Assembly: GCA_943369485.1 (NCBI GenBank)
Contig: CALRNH020000012.1
Span: 1 to 64,000 of the forward strand
DNA: 64,000 nucleotides
Reading direction: 5' to 3'
DNA from: ATX-6F1 sp943369485
GTDB lineage: Bacteria; Cyanobacteriota; Cyanobacteriia; PCC-6307; Cyanobiaceae
The notes beneath the pieces were generated by a model. That model made no database searches and was not told the origin of the DNA. It worked only from the letters and a program-made list of their open reading frames with translations. The translations under genes were made by a program, and so were the position numbers. Positions 50,980 to 60,886 of the stretch are shown here, one piece after another; within the stretch, counting starts at the first letter, position 1; each line of letters begins with the position of its first letter.

Positions 50980-51923
50980 GGGGTTCGGCTCCCATGCAGC
51001 AGCCGGGCAGCGACCGCCAGGGCCGTCAGGCCGGTGCGGCGGGGTTCTCGGATCAGCAGCCGCCAATCCGATCGGAGCGACCGAACCAGGTAGTCGGCCC
51101 CGGCGGCCGGAGGTCCACCCAGCCGCAGGGAGCGCCGGGCCAGGTAGCGCAGGTGAACGGCCTGGGCAGTAGCGAAGTGGTTCTCGACCAATTCAGGGGC
51201 ATAGCGGCGCGCCTCGCAGATCAACCGCAGCCAGCCCTGCTCCATCCGCTGCAGGCTTGAGGACAGCCCGCCGCTGGAGGTGCGGTAGTAGGTGAGCACA
51301 CGATCAATCGCTGCGATCCGCCACCGGCCATCGCAGGCGACCCGCAGCAGCCACTCCAGGTCTTCCGAGTAGCTCATCTCCTCGACAAAACCCCCAACGG
51401 CCTCGAACACCTCACGCCGCAGGACCCAGTTCGAGGTGGTGGTCGTCGGGTTTTCACAGAGGAAGTTCACGGCTTTCAGGGCCTGGGGAGGATGGGACGC
51501 CACCAGGCCCGTGCGCGTGCCAACAGGCGAGAGGAATTCCACCTGAGCAAAGCTCACCCCCAGGTCGGCTTCGCCGGAATGGAGATCCACGTGCAGACGA
51601 AGCTTGTCGGGATGCCATAGGTCATCGGCATCGAGGAAGGCGATCAGTGGCGCTCGGCTAGCGGCCACACCCCGGTTGCGGGAGATCGAGACCCCCGAAT
51701 TGGCCTGCTGGAGGAGCCTGAGGCGGGGGTCGTCGGCGAACAGGCCCATCACAATGGCGACGCTTGAGTCGGTGGAGCCGTCATCCACGACAATCAACTC
51801 CCAGTTGCTGAGGCTCTGGGCCTGGACCGAGCGCAGGGTTGGCTCCAGGTTTGTGGCGGCGTTGTAGATGGGGACCACCACCGAAACGACGGGCAACTCC
51901 TTGGATGGCGAGGGTGCTTGCAC
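50976..51923 (-). CDS. Glycosyltransferase family 2
   Basis: 315 residues from GTG 51923. Motifs 'SVVVPIYNAATNLEPTLRSV', 'LIVVDDGSTDSSVAIV' and 'PLIAFLDADDLWHPDKLRLH' mark a GT2 enzyme. It is closely related in layout to the adjacent GT2 at 49897 (shared VHLRYLARR / QLRYLARR region), so the two look like a tandem duplication. It overlaps the next gene by four bases. Confidence 0.87.
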   Translation of the reverse strand: MQAPSPSKELPVVSVVVPIYNAATNLEPTLRSVQAQSLSNWELIVVDDGSTDSSVAIVMGLFADDPRLRLLQQANSGVSISRNRGVAASRAPLIAFLDADDLWHPDKLRLHVDLHSGEADLGVSFAQVEFLSPVGTRTGLVASHPPQALKAVNFLCENPTTTTSNWVLRREVFEAVGGFVEEMSYSEDLEWLLRVACDGRWRIAAIDRVLTYYRTSSGGLSSSLQRMEQGWLRLICEARRYAPELVENHFATAQAVHLRYLARRSLRLGGPPAAGADYLVRSLRSDWRLLIREPRRTGLTALAVAARLLHGSRTP

Positions 51924-51966
51924 GGCACTAGCTGGATGGTAAGGGCTGCTGCCTATCGGGATGTCA

Positions 51967-52809
51967 TCAGGTGTGACTTGATCGATTGCCCGGAAAAATC
52001 TTACTTGTAAGCGCCTTGAATCGGCCCATCAGGGTAATCCAGATCATCCGGAGGCGCTTGATGTAATAGTCAAACTTGTTAATCTTAGGTGGCTTTCCTT
52101 CCTCGTAGTAGTTCAGTTTGCTTGAGGGGAGAAGTTTCGACTTCCAGTCCACCGAGTCGATATGCCTGAACTGTGCATGGCCATAGCGAGCCGCAAGCTT
52201 CTCTCTGATCTGGTTGGGATTGCGGTAGGGATAGTGCCGATTAAAAACTCGCAGGGAGCACGGCTTCTTGAGCCCATCGGGCCATTGCGGTGCGATCGCT
52301 TCGTTCCAGGGTTGAGTGGATTGATTTCGGAAGAAGCGGTACTCTCGCCAATTGATTGAATAGTACCTGCGTCTTTCGGCCACAGGCCGTGGAGGCTCTG
52401 CATTCTCTGAAGCCCAATGTTCGTAGTCGGAATCTGTATAGTAAAATTGGAGATTCCAGGCTGTAATGAAATCCGCATTCTCTTGATTAGCCTTGGCAAG
52501 GACTTTCCTGGGATTTCCCTCCATGAGCTCATCCCCATCAAGGCGTAGCCACCAGTCCTGGTCAGAGAGCTCCTGATGATACTTGTTGTAGACAACCGAA
52601 CGCATGCCATCGCGAAAGGGAACCAGCAGCTGTTCTTCAATGACAATCTCAGGATACTGGCGCGCCAGGGAGTTCACTGTTTCCCAGGTTCCATCAGTGC
52701 TGCCGTTATCAAGAACAAATATTCGATCGCAGAACTTCAACGCATGAATCAAGCATTCGGCAATGATATCGCCCTCATTCTTGATCAAGCAAATTGCATA
52801 GATTTTCAC
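51967..52809 (-). CDS. Glycosyltransferase family 2 (TagA/WaaE-like)
   Basis: 280 residues. It begins 'MKIYAICLIKNEGDIIAECL' and carries 'DRIFVLDNGSTDGTWE' and 'WWLRLDGDELME' (D-x-D). Low-GC codon use compared with neighbouring GT genes, with many Asn/Ile/Lys residues, points to separate acquisition. It stands 43 bases from the next gene downstream and has a 225-base gap behind the flippase gene, in which I see no gene. Confidence 0.85.
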   Translation of the reverse strand: MKIYAICLIKNEGDIIAECLIHALKFCDRIFVLDNGSTDGTWETVNSLARQYPEIVIEEQLLVPFRDGMRSVVYNKYHQELSDQDWWLRLDGDELMEGNPRKVLAKANQENADFITAWNLQFYYTDSDYEHWASENAEPPRPVAERRRYYSINWREYRFFRNQSTQPWNEAIAPQWPDGLKKPCSLRVFNRHYPYRNPNQIREKLAARYGHAQFRHIDSVDWKSKLLPSSKLNYYEEGKPPKINKFDYYIKRLRMIWITLMGRFKALTSKIFPGNRSSHT

Positions 52810-53034
52810 TGGCAGCTCCGGTCGATCGTCAGGATTGTTGGTGGAAGATCATGACACCACCAAGGTGTTGTGTTGGTTGCAGGTCTTGCACCCGTACGAG
52901 TTCTCCAGTCTAGGGCTCTGACCAGATGATGCCTGGGATTGATGCCTGCTGTTTACCTTGAGTTGGAATCATCTGAAAAAAGCAAACTTTCAATGGGTTA
53001 ACGATACCGATGCTTTCCAGGAGCTCTCTGAGTG

Positions 53035-54393
53035 TCACAGGCCCTCGGCCGGCGGAGGCTGGAGCCGAAAAAGCATGTTCCGGCCCATCAGGAGGTAGAT
53101 GGGTTGGAGTGTGAGATGGGCTGCTGCCACAGCGATGGCCACCCCCAGGGATCCCCAGGTCGTTCCTGCAAGGATCGCCAAGGTCAGGGCAACGGTAAAG
53201 GCCAGGTTCCACAGGAGATCGACCTGGGGTAAGCCCACCGCACGGAAGAGCATGGATGAAGCATTGGCGAAGGGGCGTGAGAGGGCGGACAGGCAGATCA
53301 GCATCAGGATCGGAACAGCACCCTCCAGCACCCACTTCTGACCGAAGACGATCGGTACATAGAGCGGGGCCAGACTGCACTGCAACGCCACCACTGGCAC
53401 GATCACCTTGGTGATGGTGAGCAGGTTCTTGCTGAACCGCTGCTTCAATTCGGTCGGTTGGTTACGGACGTCACAGAAGTCGGAGTAGATGGAAACGGAC
53501 AGCGCATTGATCACACTCAGACTCAGACCCAATCCCGCGTTGAAGGCGAAGTAGTACACCCCCAGCGCTTTGACACCGATGAACCGACCGATCAGCAGAT
53601 AGTCCACATTCTCTCGGAAGGTGTTAAGCATCTCAACACCGAGGATGCGACTGCCAAAACCCAGCACGGATTTCCAGCGCTTGAGCGTTAACGTCATGAC
53701 GGGCCGCCAGGGCTCGAAGCGCAACATCATGGCGACCCAGACAGGAGCCACCAACAGCTTGGGCAGCACAATCGCCCACATGCCCATGCCCATCAGTGCG
53801 AAGATCCCCGTCAGCAGGTTGTCGGTGACCACGGCCGCAAGGTTGGTCATGCTGTAGAACTTCAGCCGGTTCTGTCGGCGCACCAGGGCCGTCTGGACCA
53901 TGGAGAGTGGATAGATCAGATAGCTGAAACTCACCACAATGATCGGGAGAATCAGCGCGTTGTCGTTGTAAAAGCTGCCGATGACGAACGAACCAATGAT
54001 CTGCACAAAAAAGAGGGTGAACCCGATCAGCCAGTTCAGGCTCCATGCCGTCTGACAGATCTCTTGTACATCTTCCGCATCGGCCTGCACAATTTTGTCG
54101 CCGATGCCGTTGCGCGTGAAGACGCGGACAAGCTCGCCGGACGTCAACACGATGGCAGCCAGGCCATAGTCCCTGGGGCTCAGCAACCTGGCCAGGAGAA
54201 CCGTGGCCAAGAGCCGCGAAACGCGAATCCCCACCTCACCCACGCCCATCCAGCCGATGTTGCGGATGAATCGATCCTTTGGAACGAATCGGTTCAGATT
54301 GCTCAGCAGGCGCATCAAGGGTCTACCCCAGGCCGGAGGCTTGGGTGGCTCAGCAACTGGTGCAGGCTTGGTCTCTGCAGGCAGCAGACCCAC
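53035..54393 (-). CDS. wzx: Wzx-type polysaccharide flippase
   Basis: 452 residues from GTG 54393; ATG 54315 is possible. About 12-14 membrane helices of the MATE/MVF-type flippase fold, with 'RVSRLLATVLLARLLSPRDY' at the start of the core and 'NVDYLLIGRFIGVKALGVYY' later. It moves lipid-linked repeat units across the inner membrane for polymerisation. The N-terminal Pro-rich tail (about 25 residues) is cytoplasmic. Confidence 0.85.
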   Translation of the reverse strand: MGLLPAETKPAPVAEPPKPPAWGRPLMRLLSNLNRFVPKDRFIRNIGWMGVGEVGIRVSRLLATVLLARLLSPRDYGLAAIVLTSGELVRVFTRNGIGDKIVQADAEDVQEICQTAWSLNWLIGFTLFFVQIIGSFVIGSFYNDNALILPIIVVSFSYLIYPLSMVQTALVRRQNRLKFYSMTNLAAVVTDNLLTGIFALMGMGMWAIVLPKLLVAPVWVAMMLRFEPWRPVMTLTLKRWKSVLGFGSRILGVEMLNTFRENVDYLLIGRFIGVKALGVYYFAFNAGLGLSLSVINALSVSIYSDFCDVRNQPTELKQRFSKNLLTITKVIVPVVALQCSLAPLYVPIVFGQKWVLEGAVPILMLICLSALSRPFANASSMLFRAVGLPQVDLLWNLAFTVALTLAILAGTTWGSLGVAIAVAAAHLTLQPIYLLMGRNMLFRLQPPPAEGL

Positions 54394-54482
54394 CGCGGTC
54401 TAGACGCCATTGGCCAGCCGCTCGCCTCAAGATAGCTGATCATGGCATCAAGGATGCTCACCGATGGCAGATTGGGTGTGAA

Positions 54483-55814
54483 TCACGATACGGGCTGTAC
54501 TTCAGGCTGGGATGGGCCTTTCGTCTCCTGCAGGGCCATTCCCATGACAAGCATTCCAGGCCAGAAAAGGTACACGAGAATCTCCAGATTTTCACCAAAT
54601 GTATACATAAATAGTATAATGATGATTCCCAGACCGGCCGAGCCAAGTTGATAACGGGAACTGGCAGCGCGGCGCAATAGATCAAGTCCCGTAGCCAACA
54701 TCGGAACAGCCAGAGCGAAAAAGCCGACAATGCCCTTCACAAAAAGAACTCCAGCCCAGGTGTGATGGGAGCCAATGGCCATGTACTCAACGAGATGCGG
54801 ACCAGCCTCTACAACACCATGCCCCCAGATCGGAGCCTCTGTCTCCCAGCGATGGAATGCGATTCGCCTTAACGCAAAGCGAACACGAGTCGAACCAGCC
54901 CTTGCCCCTTTAAAGCCTTCCCAGTAGTTACTGATTGCAGTAAGAATGGATGTAGCAAAGATGCCGCCAAGATAGGATAGAAAACCAAGAGTAATCAGCA
55001 TGGACGGTTGGCGGAGCCTGGAAACCACCGCCGTAACGGTCGGAATCAGGATGATGGCAAGCTGTGCAAGACGCGACTTGCAGACGAAGCACATAACGAT
55101 GGAGCCAAGGATGCCAAGAACTTTCCATCTGCGATCTTTTTCCAAAAGACATATCATGAAATTAATATTGCCAACGAATCCAAGGGCTGGTCCCCACGGA
55201 GTGAAGAGTCGCCAGCGAAGATCACCTGTACTACCGTCAATCTCGTAAAGCGGAACATCAAAAAACTCATTTCCAGGCCCACCTACAGCTCTCAATGGAG
55301 AGACATAGAGCACTTCCGGGAGACCCAAATAGGGCGTTAGCAGCAGAAATGGCATGATCAGGAGCGTATGAAACCCCACGATGCATATGGCACGTGTAGG
55401 GATGCTGCTACGAATCGGCAGGGCTCCTGCCAAGGGGTAAAGGGCCAAGGCGGCCCAGCCTTTGGCCCACCCAATCGTGGACTTGATGATAGCTCCAGTT
55501 CCTAGATTAAAATTTACATGTCCGGCAATCAAGGCAACTTGCATGATTAACATGCCGACAATCCAAAGCCAAATCACGGGAGAAATTGAAATTTTTTCGT
55601 TCTCCTCTGGATGATCAATTCGGGCCAGTATCTTGATCAACAGGCAACAGAGGAGTAGCCAGCACAGAATAGATCCCACAACATATAGGCCACCGAATAT
55701 CCAGATAGGATAGGTGCAGATAATTGACCACCAAACCAAACGCTCTGGCCAATTTCTCGGACCAAGACCATCCTCTGAGTGGAATAACCTCGAATAAAGC
55801 GTTTTAAGTCCCAA
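54483..55814 (-). CDS. Wzy-type polymerase / O-antigen-ligase-like membrane protein
   Basis: 443 residues from TTG 55814, no closer ATG. About 11 membrane helices and a large loop (residues 175-225) are typical of Wzy/WaaL-type proteins, and the 'RIAFHRWETEAPIWGHGVVE' segment resembles the conserved H/G-x-G end of the family. It would polymerise repeat units delivered by Wzx. Codon use is AT-richer than the housekeeping genes. Confidence 0.75.
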   Translation of the reverse strand: MGLKTLYSRLFHSEDGLGPRNWPERLVWWSIICTYPIWIFGGLYVVGSILCWLLLCCLLIKILARIDHPEENEKISISPVIWLWIVGMLIMQVALIAGHVNFNLGTGAIIKSTIGWAKGWAALALYPLAGALPIRSSIPTRAICIVGFHTLLIMPFLLLTPYLGLPEVLYVSPLRAVGGPGNEFFDVPLYEIDGSTGDLRWRLFTPWGPALGFVGNINFMICLLEKDRRWKVLGILGSIVMCFVCKSRLAQLAIILIPTVTAVVSRLRQPSMLITLGFLSYLGGIFATSILTAISNYWEGFKGARAGSTRVRFALRRIAFHRWETEAPIWGHGVVEAGPHLVEYMAIGSHHTWAGVLFVKGIVGFFALAVPMLATGLDLLRRAASSRYQLGSAGLGIIIILFMYTFGENLEILVYLFWPGMLVMGMALQETKGPSQPEVQPVS

Positions 55815-55827
55815 TGAAGTCTCCTGG

Positions 55828-57339
55828 CTAAGTAGAAATCCAGTTTGCGATCCGTTTAATCCAGGGCTTGCGGATCCACAGAATCCAAAGACCTGTAGTT
55901 GTCAGAATAGAACCCAATGCTGATCCAACAAGAACCAACGCTCGCTTTGGTGAGGTAGCTTTCTCGGGAAGACTTGGCTCAACAGCAATCTGGATCAGCG
56001 GAAAGGCTGCAAATATGTTGGCTTGACCAAGGTCTAGTTTAGCCAATGTAGAAGCAAAGACTGCTTCTGCAATCTGTTCATTCCGTTTAAGACTTTCCAA
56101 AGAAGACTGCCGCTGGGTCATCCACTTGAGTCGCCTCTCCAAGGACATTATCTGCTCATCAAGTTTGCGGACCTGTGATGCAGCACCAGTGGCTTCTGAT
56201 TGGTAGTTCACTAGAGTCTGAAATAGAGAATCACGCCCGGAACCTGTTCCAGATAAGGCCAGCTGAGTGAGCGTTTGGTCAGACATAGGGCGGCCAAGCA
56301 CAACCTTAACACGCTGATTCATCGCCTGTTTTGCAGCATCTTGCCGCTTGATCTCTTTTAGAATTCGAGGATTATTAAGGCCGAATTTGGCTAGTTGTAC
56401 CTTCAATATAGAGGTGGCCTCGCTGTAGTCCTTTAAATTCTGCTGGAATATGAGATCAACCTGTAACTTGAATGCATCTGCGGCCTCGGAAGGAGACAAA
56501 TCCAGGCTACGGCTCAGTTTCTCCAATCGACTTTCAGCCTGCGACTGCTGGGCTGCAAGTTCTGCCCTTTGCTTACGTAATTGTTCAATATTAGCTGATA
56601 GTGTTTCTACTTGTTGAATTGAGGTGAGGCCAGACGTACGCTTGAATTCAGAAACTTGCTTCTGAGCAGCTTCAAGCTTATCCTGCGTTTCCAGCAGAAT
56701 CTTCTTTGCAGGCACTTGCCGTTGCGCTATCTCGCTGACTCGCAACTCGTTAAGACGCTCTACCATTGCATCATGCAAAGCATAGGCACGCGTTCTTGCC
56801 TCTACAGGAGACGGACCTGTGGCATCAATTTGCATAAGGGTTGTGTTATCAATATTCTTAATGCGGGGTTCAGCGAGATCTGACCTGGGAATTTTGGCAA
56901 TCTTGGCAGCTCTAGCCAGGACTTGCTCGCTAACGAAGATGTATTCATAGTTAGCGCGAGGATCAAATGTCGCCAAGCCAAGGGATTCGTTTGATGCCGA
57001 GGCTTGACCAATTTCAGGCAAGCTCAAATTCACAGCATTAGCGCTTCCGGGCAGAATTAATGCCCAAGAACTGGTATAAACAGGCTTTGCAAGAAAAAGA
57101 TAAAGAATACTGGAGCCCCATATCAGACCATTCGTGCAAGTGCTTACGAATAGATAACGACTCCAACGAAGCTTGTCGGTCCGACTCAGTGATTTCCACC
57201 AGCCCTTTGGATTGGGAACCTTGAATCCTGGTATATTCTTGCTCTGCTCAGCAAAGAGCCGCGCTGCCTTGCGCAAAGGATCTTGCACGGCCAGCAGATG
57301 ACGCCTGAGTCGACTAGATGTAAGAGATGAGTCCTTCAC
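55828..57339 (-). CDS. Wzz-like polysaccharide co-polymerase without kinase domain
   Basis: 503 residues from GTG 57339. Two membrane helices, near 70-95 (YLFVSTCTNGLIWGSSILYL) and at 468-490 (ALVLVGSALGSILTTTGLWI), flank a long coiled-coil periplasmic domain rich in Gln/Leu/Glu. This is the PCP architecture controlling chain length. No Walker motifs or Tyr cluster of BY-kinases are present. It partners the Wza-like gene seven bases upstream. Confidence 0.82.
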   Translation of the reverse strand: MKDSSLTSSRLRRHLLAVQDPLRKAARLFAEQSKNIPGFKVPNPKGWWKSLSRTDKLRWSRYLFVSTCTNGLIWGSSILYLFLAKPVYTSSWALILPGSANAVNLSLPEIGQASASNESLGLATFDPRANYEYIFVSEQVLARAAKIAKIPRSDLAEPRIKNIDNTTLMQIDATGPSPVEARTRAYALHDAMVERLNELRVSEIAQRQVPAKKILLETQDKLEAAQKQVSEFKRTSGLTSIQQVETLSANIEQLRKQRAELAAQQSQAESRLEKLSRSLDLSPSEAADAFKLQVDLIFQQNLKDYSEATSILKVQLAKFGLNNPRILKEIKRQDAAKQAMNQRVKVVLGRPMSDQTLTQLALSGTGSGRDSLFQTLVNYQSEATGAASQVRKLDEQIMSLERRLKWMTQRQSSLESLKRNEQIAEAVFASTLAKLDLGQANIFAAFPLIQIAVEPSLPEKATSPKRALVLVGSALGSILTTTGLWILWIRKPWIKRIANWIST

Positions 57340-57345
57340 TACGAT

Positions 57346-58389
57346 CTACGGGATGGCGCGATCATAAATCAACAAAGCTGGAGTCAGGAATTGATTAATG
57401 ATGCTAAGAACAGCCTGGAAATTGGTCACCCTTGAGTCATAACAAGCAACTCCGTCATCTGCCATTAGATAAGGGTTGTTGGAGCTGTCTGTAGACGCGC
57501 GAAGCAGATCTTCTACTCCCCTCTCGTAGGCAGTCGTCTTGCCGGAGGCCCTATCTGTTCTCACCAAGATGGCTCGACGTCGCGCATTGGTGACCATGGT
57601 TCCACCAGCACAGTTGGCCGAGATGACCGCATGGGACAAACGAGAGCCATAAGCAAAATTCTTAGCCTGAGCGCCAATACCAGCAACAGAATTTCCAGCC
57701 GCCGGAACAGTAAGATTAGAAATGTTGATCTCAATTTCAGTCGGGGTAATACTAGATGGGCGAACGATAAGTGGATTGACGGTACCTGTGTCGGGAACAA
57801 CGACTTGATCCCCGGCAATCAGTGGGATGTCATTAAAGGGCTCCCCCGTAAAAGCACCAGATAAGTCGATCACTTGCTTTCGTGATCCTCTCTTTAATTG
57901 CACCGCGGTGACATCAGCCGTGGGGGTAATTCCTCCTGCACGACGCAAAGCCGTGGTGAGCATACGATTGAGTGGCGCTTGTCCCGAAAGTTGAACAGGA
58001 GTCTGGGTCTTCTCTGCATCACTCATCTCGTTGATCAAAACTCGGCCAGGCTGAAAAGCGGATCCAATGACAAACACTGGGATTGGTGCCCACTGGACAA
58101 CGCTCAGACTGACCCTTAGGAAAGATGGTTGAAAAATGCCCTGTTGTACGAGGGCTTGATAGACACGCTTCTGAAGCTGTTCCGGCTCTAGGCCTACAGC
58201 TAAGATTCCCTTGATGAAGGGAAGTTCAAGCTCTCCATTCAGATTAACTTCAAAGATTCCACTAAATTCTTCCCCTTCCGGGATTGTCACCTTGACCCGA
58301 TCCCCAGGTGAGATCGGTAAAGCTTGAGCCGCTCCAGCTGTGCTGAGAAAGCAAGCTACTCCAAGAAGCCAAATCAGGAACTTCGACAT
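57346..58389 (-). CDS. wza: Wza-like polysaccharide export protein (SLBB domain)
   Basis: 347 residues from ATG 58389, chosen because a signal peptide follows at once (KFLIWLLGVACFLSTAGAAQ). The export domain opens 'ISPGDRVKVTIPEGEEFSGI' and 'VNLNGELELPFIKGILAVGL'. An SLBB-like repeat and 'LIAGDQVVVPDTG' follow. It forms the outer-membrane channel. The gene heads the minus-strand EPS operon; frames upstream to 58605 lack family similarity. Confidence 0.87.
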   Translation of the reverse strand: MSKFLIWLLGVACFLSTAGAAQALPISPGDRVKVTIPEGEEFSGIFEVNLNGELELPFIKGILAVGLEPEQLQKRVYQALVQQGIFQPSFLRVSLSVVQWAPIPVFVIGSAFQPGRVLINEMSDAEKTQTPVQLSGQAPLNRMLTTALRRAGGITPTADVTAVQLKRGSRKQVIDLSGAFTGEPFNDIPLIAGDQVVVPDTGTVNPLIVRPSSITPTEIEINISNLTVPAAGNSVAGIGAQAKNFAYGSRLSHAVISANCAGGTMVTNARRRAILVRTDRASGKTTAYERGVEDLLRASTDSSNNPYLMADDGVACYDSRVTNFQAVLSIINQFLTPALLIYDRAIP

Positions 58390-58785
58390 GGGTGTCGATA
58401 TTGGAGACACTCCTTGATTGGCATAACCAAACAACTTTAGCGTATCCATAGTCGATGAGCTATGGGCATGATCACTGCATGAGAATGCCGAATGACCACT
58501 CAATCGCCTCATGACTCCCATCCCCAGGAGGCAGGGCCTCCTTGAAGTCTGTCCGGGTAGCCCCTGGCGAGGCTGGTCAGGATTGGATTTGATCGTCAGG
58601 CTCACGTTTACCTATCTTCGATTCCAGCCTTGGAGCTGTCGATCAGTGGGCACCGACTGACTTGATCAGTTTGCTCAAGCCTATCCCGGAAGTTCAATGC
58701 GCCCGCGGGGTGCGTATCAGCAGCGCTTCGTGCTGCAGCTGTCGAGGCAGGCATCCTGAGTGGCAGCCCATGCTGCCGTGATCTG
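58390..58785. other. Gene-free region upstream of the EPS operon
   Basis: No gene is supported. It should contain the promoter of the EPS operon. No clear -10/-35 or operator could be identified by eye. Its right part merges into the decayed transposase. Confidence 0.5.
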
Positions 58786-59370
58786 GTGGCTTTCACCAAG
58801 GAGCACCAAGAGGCGCTGAATCAAGTGCTGATGCTGGGTCGGGAGTTCAAGCGCTGGCCGTCTGCGTTGACCTTCCTGCACCTGTTCAATGGAGCCCACA
58901 TTCAGGAGTTCCAGATCGTGCTCCACGCCTGGATGATCAGCCAGATCCCATGCGGGGCCGAGGGTCTGGATACGTAGGTGTGCGGCGGCAAGGAACTGCG
59001 GCGCCTTGCTGCCGAGCCGAGGATGGCAACCATAAGTTCTTCGTCCAGGTCACCGTCTACGCCCTGGCGCGGCGTCGCCCTGGCCCAGCAGGCTTTGTCA
59101 AGCTGCACGGGCATGACCCCACCTGGGATCTGCGGGCCAGGGAGGCACCTGATCTCATCCAAAGCAACTGGCCAGGCAGCCCTGGTTCGGGAAGCCGATC
59201 ACCGACAACCAAGCTCCATGGGGATCCCTACCACTACCGGGGCAATGGAACTGGTGCGATGGCCACACTCAGGACGACATCTCTCAGCCCGTTGCGGCTG
59301 GCTGGCTGTCAGTCAATCAGGGTCGGCAGGCAGGCGGGGTGTACGCCATCACAGCGCTGCTGGCGATAGC
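58786..59370 (+). pseudogene. Decayed ISAs1-family transposase
   Basis: Three frames together give an ISAs1 (H-repeat) transposase. 'NGAHIQEFQIVLHAWMISQI' and 'CGAEGLDT', then a stop codon, lead to 'VCGGKELR' (family V-x-D/G-G-K-x-L-R-G-S). 'DGNHKFFVQVTVYA' and 'GVALAQQ' follow in other frames. 'YRGNGTGAMATLRTTSLSPL' and RLAG correspond to the C-terminal end. Stop codon, frameshifts and a large internal deletion are present, so it is not functional. Terminal repeats were not found. Confidence 0.75.
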
Positions 59371-59995
59371 GCGGCGCCAACAACATCGGAACGAATGCTG
59401 AAACGTTGAATCAACGCTTGTCTTCCCCCCCCCTTCGAGGTGCCTTTGGCGACGAACAACGTGGATCGCTCCAGATCGGCTTCAGCCTCCAGGTCCTCTA
59501 GGAAGAACATCCGGTGGTTTTCCGGCAGCCAATCCACCGGTGAGGGCGTCCGCCTATGGACCTGCTCCAGGCTCGGAAGCCCTCAATCATGCCCCCATTG
59601 CCCCAGCCTGATTCCTTTCAGTCACAGTGATCCGGGCGGATTGAGGAGTGTCTTGCCATTGACAGGGCATGGATCCAGGCACGAGAAACTCCAGGGACAT
59701 CCACGTGATGATCTGACGAGCGGACGAACGTTTCCACTTCCTGAGGTCTGCATGGCAGCCTTGCTGTAACGCCGGCAAGGTCATCTCCCTGGCCCCCGCG
59801 TGGATCAGAGGCAGAGGCTCCAATCCTTCAAAAGCATTCGAAAACAACATATCGTCCCCGGGAACCGACAACCCCTGAGGTACAGACTTTGGGAATCCCA
59901 GGAGTCATGACAGATTTTGCGGCCAATCGGTCAACCTGACGGCTCTGGACCAAAGCGCTGAGCTAAATTCAATCAGCAAGGACCCTAGAGGCACA
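59371..59995. other. No gene recognised
   Basis: Between the transposase wreck and the GT8 gene I see no supported gene. Short open frames show no family features. The last 50 bases are AT-rich and should hold the promoter of the GT8 gene. The stretch probably consists of further decayed mobile or glycan-gene sequence. Confidence 0.45.
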
Positions 59996-60886
59996 ATGGT
60001 TAATACTGTGATTGTGGCAACTGCAAACTATCTTTGGGGGGCAGCGGTCACCGTTCGCTCCGCCTTGGAAGCCTGTAGCACAACCCTTAATGTTTTTGTC
60101 ATTAGCGTCGATTTGTCTCAAGCAGACAAGAGGCAACTCTCCAATTCCTGGCAAACGCCCAATCTCGGTACAATAAAGTTTATTGATTTTGATCTTGAGA
60201 AAGTTAATAAGCTTCGAAGCACTCTACTCGTCAAAAGCAAGTCTCCTTATGCCCGCTTTTTCATACCCGAATATTTACCCGAGGTATCGCGCTGCATATA
60301 CTTGGACACAGATTTAATTGTCTGTTCTGATCTGAACAATCTGCAAACCCTTGATCTGCAAGGTAAATCCAGCGCTTGTGCTGTTGACGGTGGCATAGCC
60401 ACACCAGAGCAGCAGCTACGCCTCCGCACCAAGCTAAAACTACAAAATCCTCTTCAGTACTTTAACTCAGGAGTGATTTTAATGGATTTGGATGCTTGGC
60501 GAGATCGTGAAATCCAGTCCAAAGCTCTTAGCATTGCAAATGAGAACTATGATCTGCTTGACCAAATGGATCAGGATGCTCTGAATATCGTCTTGGCAGG
60601 CGATTGGTTGAGCCTTGATCCGAAATGGAATACTTCTAAAGGCAATGCCGCTGCTGACTTCTCAGATGGCATCATCCACTTTTTAGGCAAAGTCAAACCA
60701 TGGCATGCTGATTATGCCGCTAATTTTCAAGATCGTTGGTTTGCACTGCTCGATCGAACTGCATTTGTCGGCCAGCGTCCTGTAAAACTATTGGGAATAG
60801 CTGCCGCCTACAAAAAAATTGTCCGTTCTATCCCTACCTTAGAGATGATGAAGGGAAAACTGCGGCGCCTCATGCGATCAGCTTGA
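59996..60886 (+). CDS. Glycosyltransferase family 8
   Basis: 296 residues. The GT8 pattern is clear: 'VNTVIVATANYLWGAAVTV', the D-x-D motif in 'CIYLDTDLIVCSDLNNL', 'YFNSGVILMDLDAWR' and 'LLDQMDQDALNIVLAGDWL', and 'HFLGKVKPWH' with His ligand. Base composition is far lower in GC than the chromosome, and Asn/Lys/Ile are frequent, so it was probably acquired. It could decorate the polysaccharide made by the adjacent operon. Confidence 0.87.
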   Translation: MVNTVIVATANYLWGAAVTVRSALEACSTTLNVFVISVDLSQADKRQLSNSWQTPNLGTIKFIDFDLEKVNKLRSTLLVKSKSPYARFFIPEYLPEVSRCIYLDTDLIVCSDLNNLQTLDLQGKSSACAVDGGIATPEQQLRLRTKLKLQNPLQYFNSGVILMDLDAWRDREIQSKALSIANENYDLLDQMDQDALNIVLAGDWLSLDPKWNTSKGNAAADFSDGIIHFLGKVKPWHADYAANFQDRWFALLDRTAFVGQRPVKLLGIAAAYKKIVRSIPTLEMMKGKLRRLMRSA

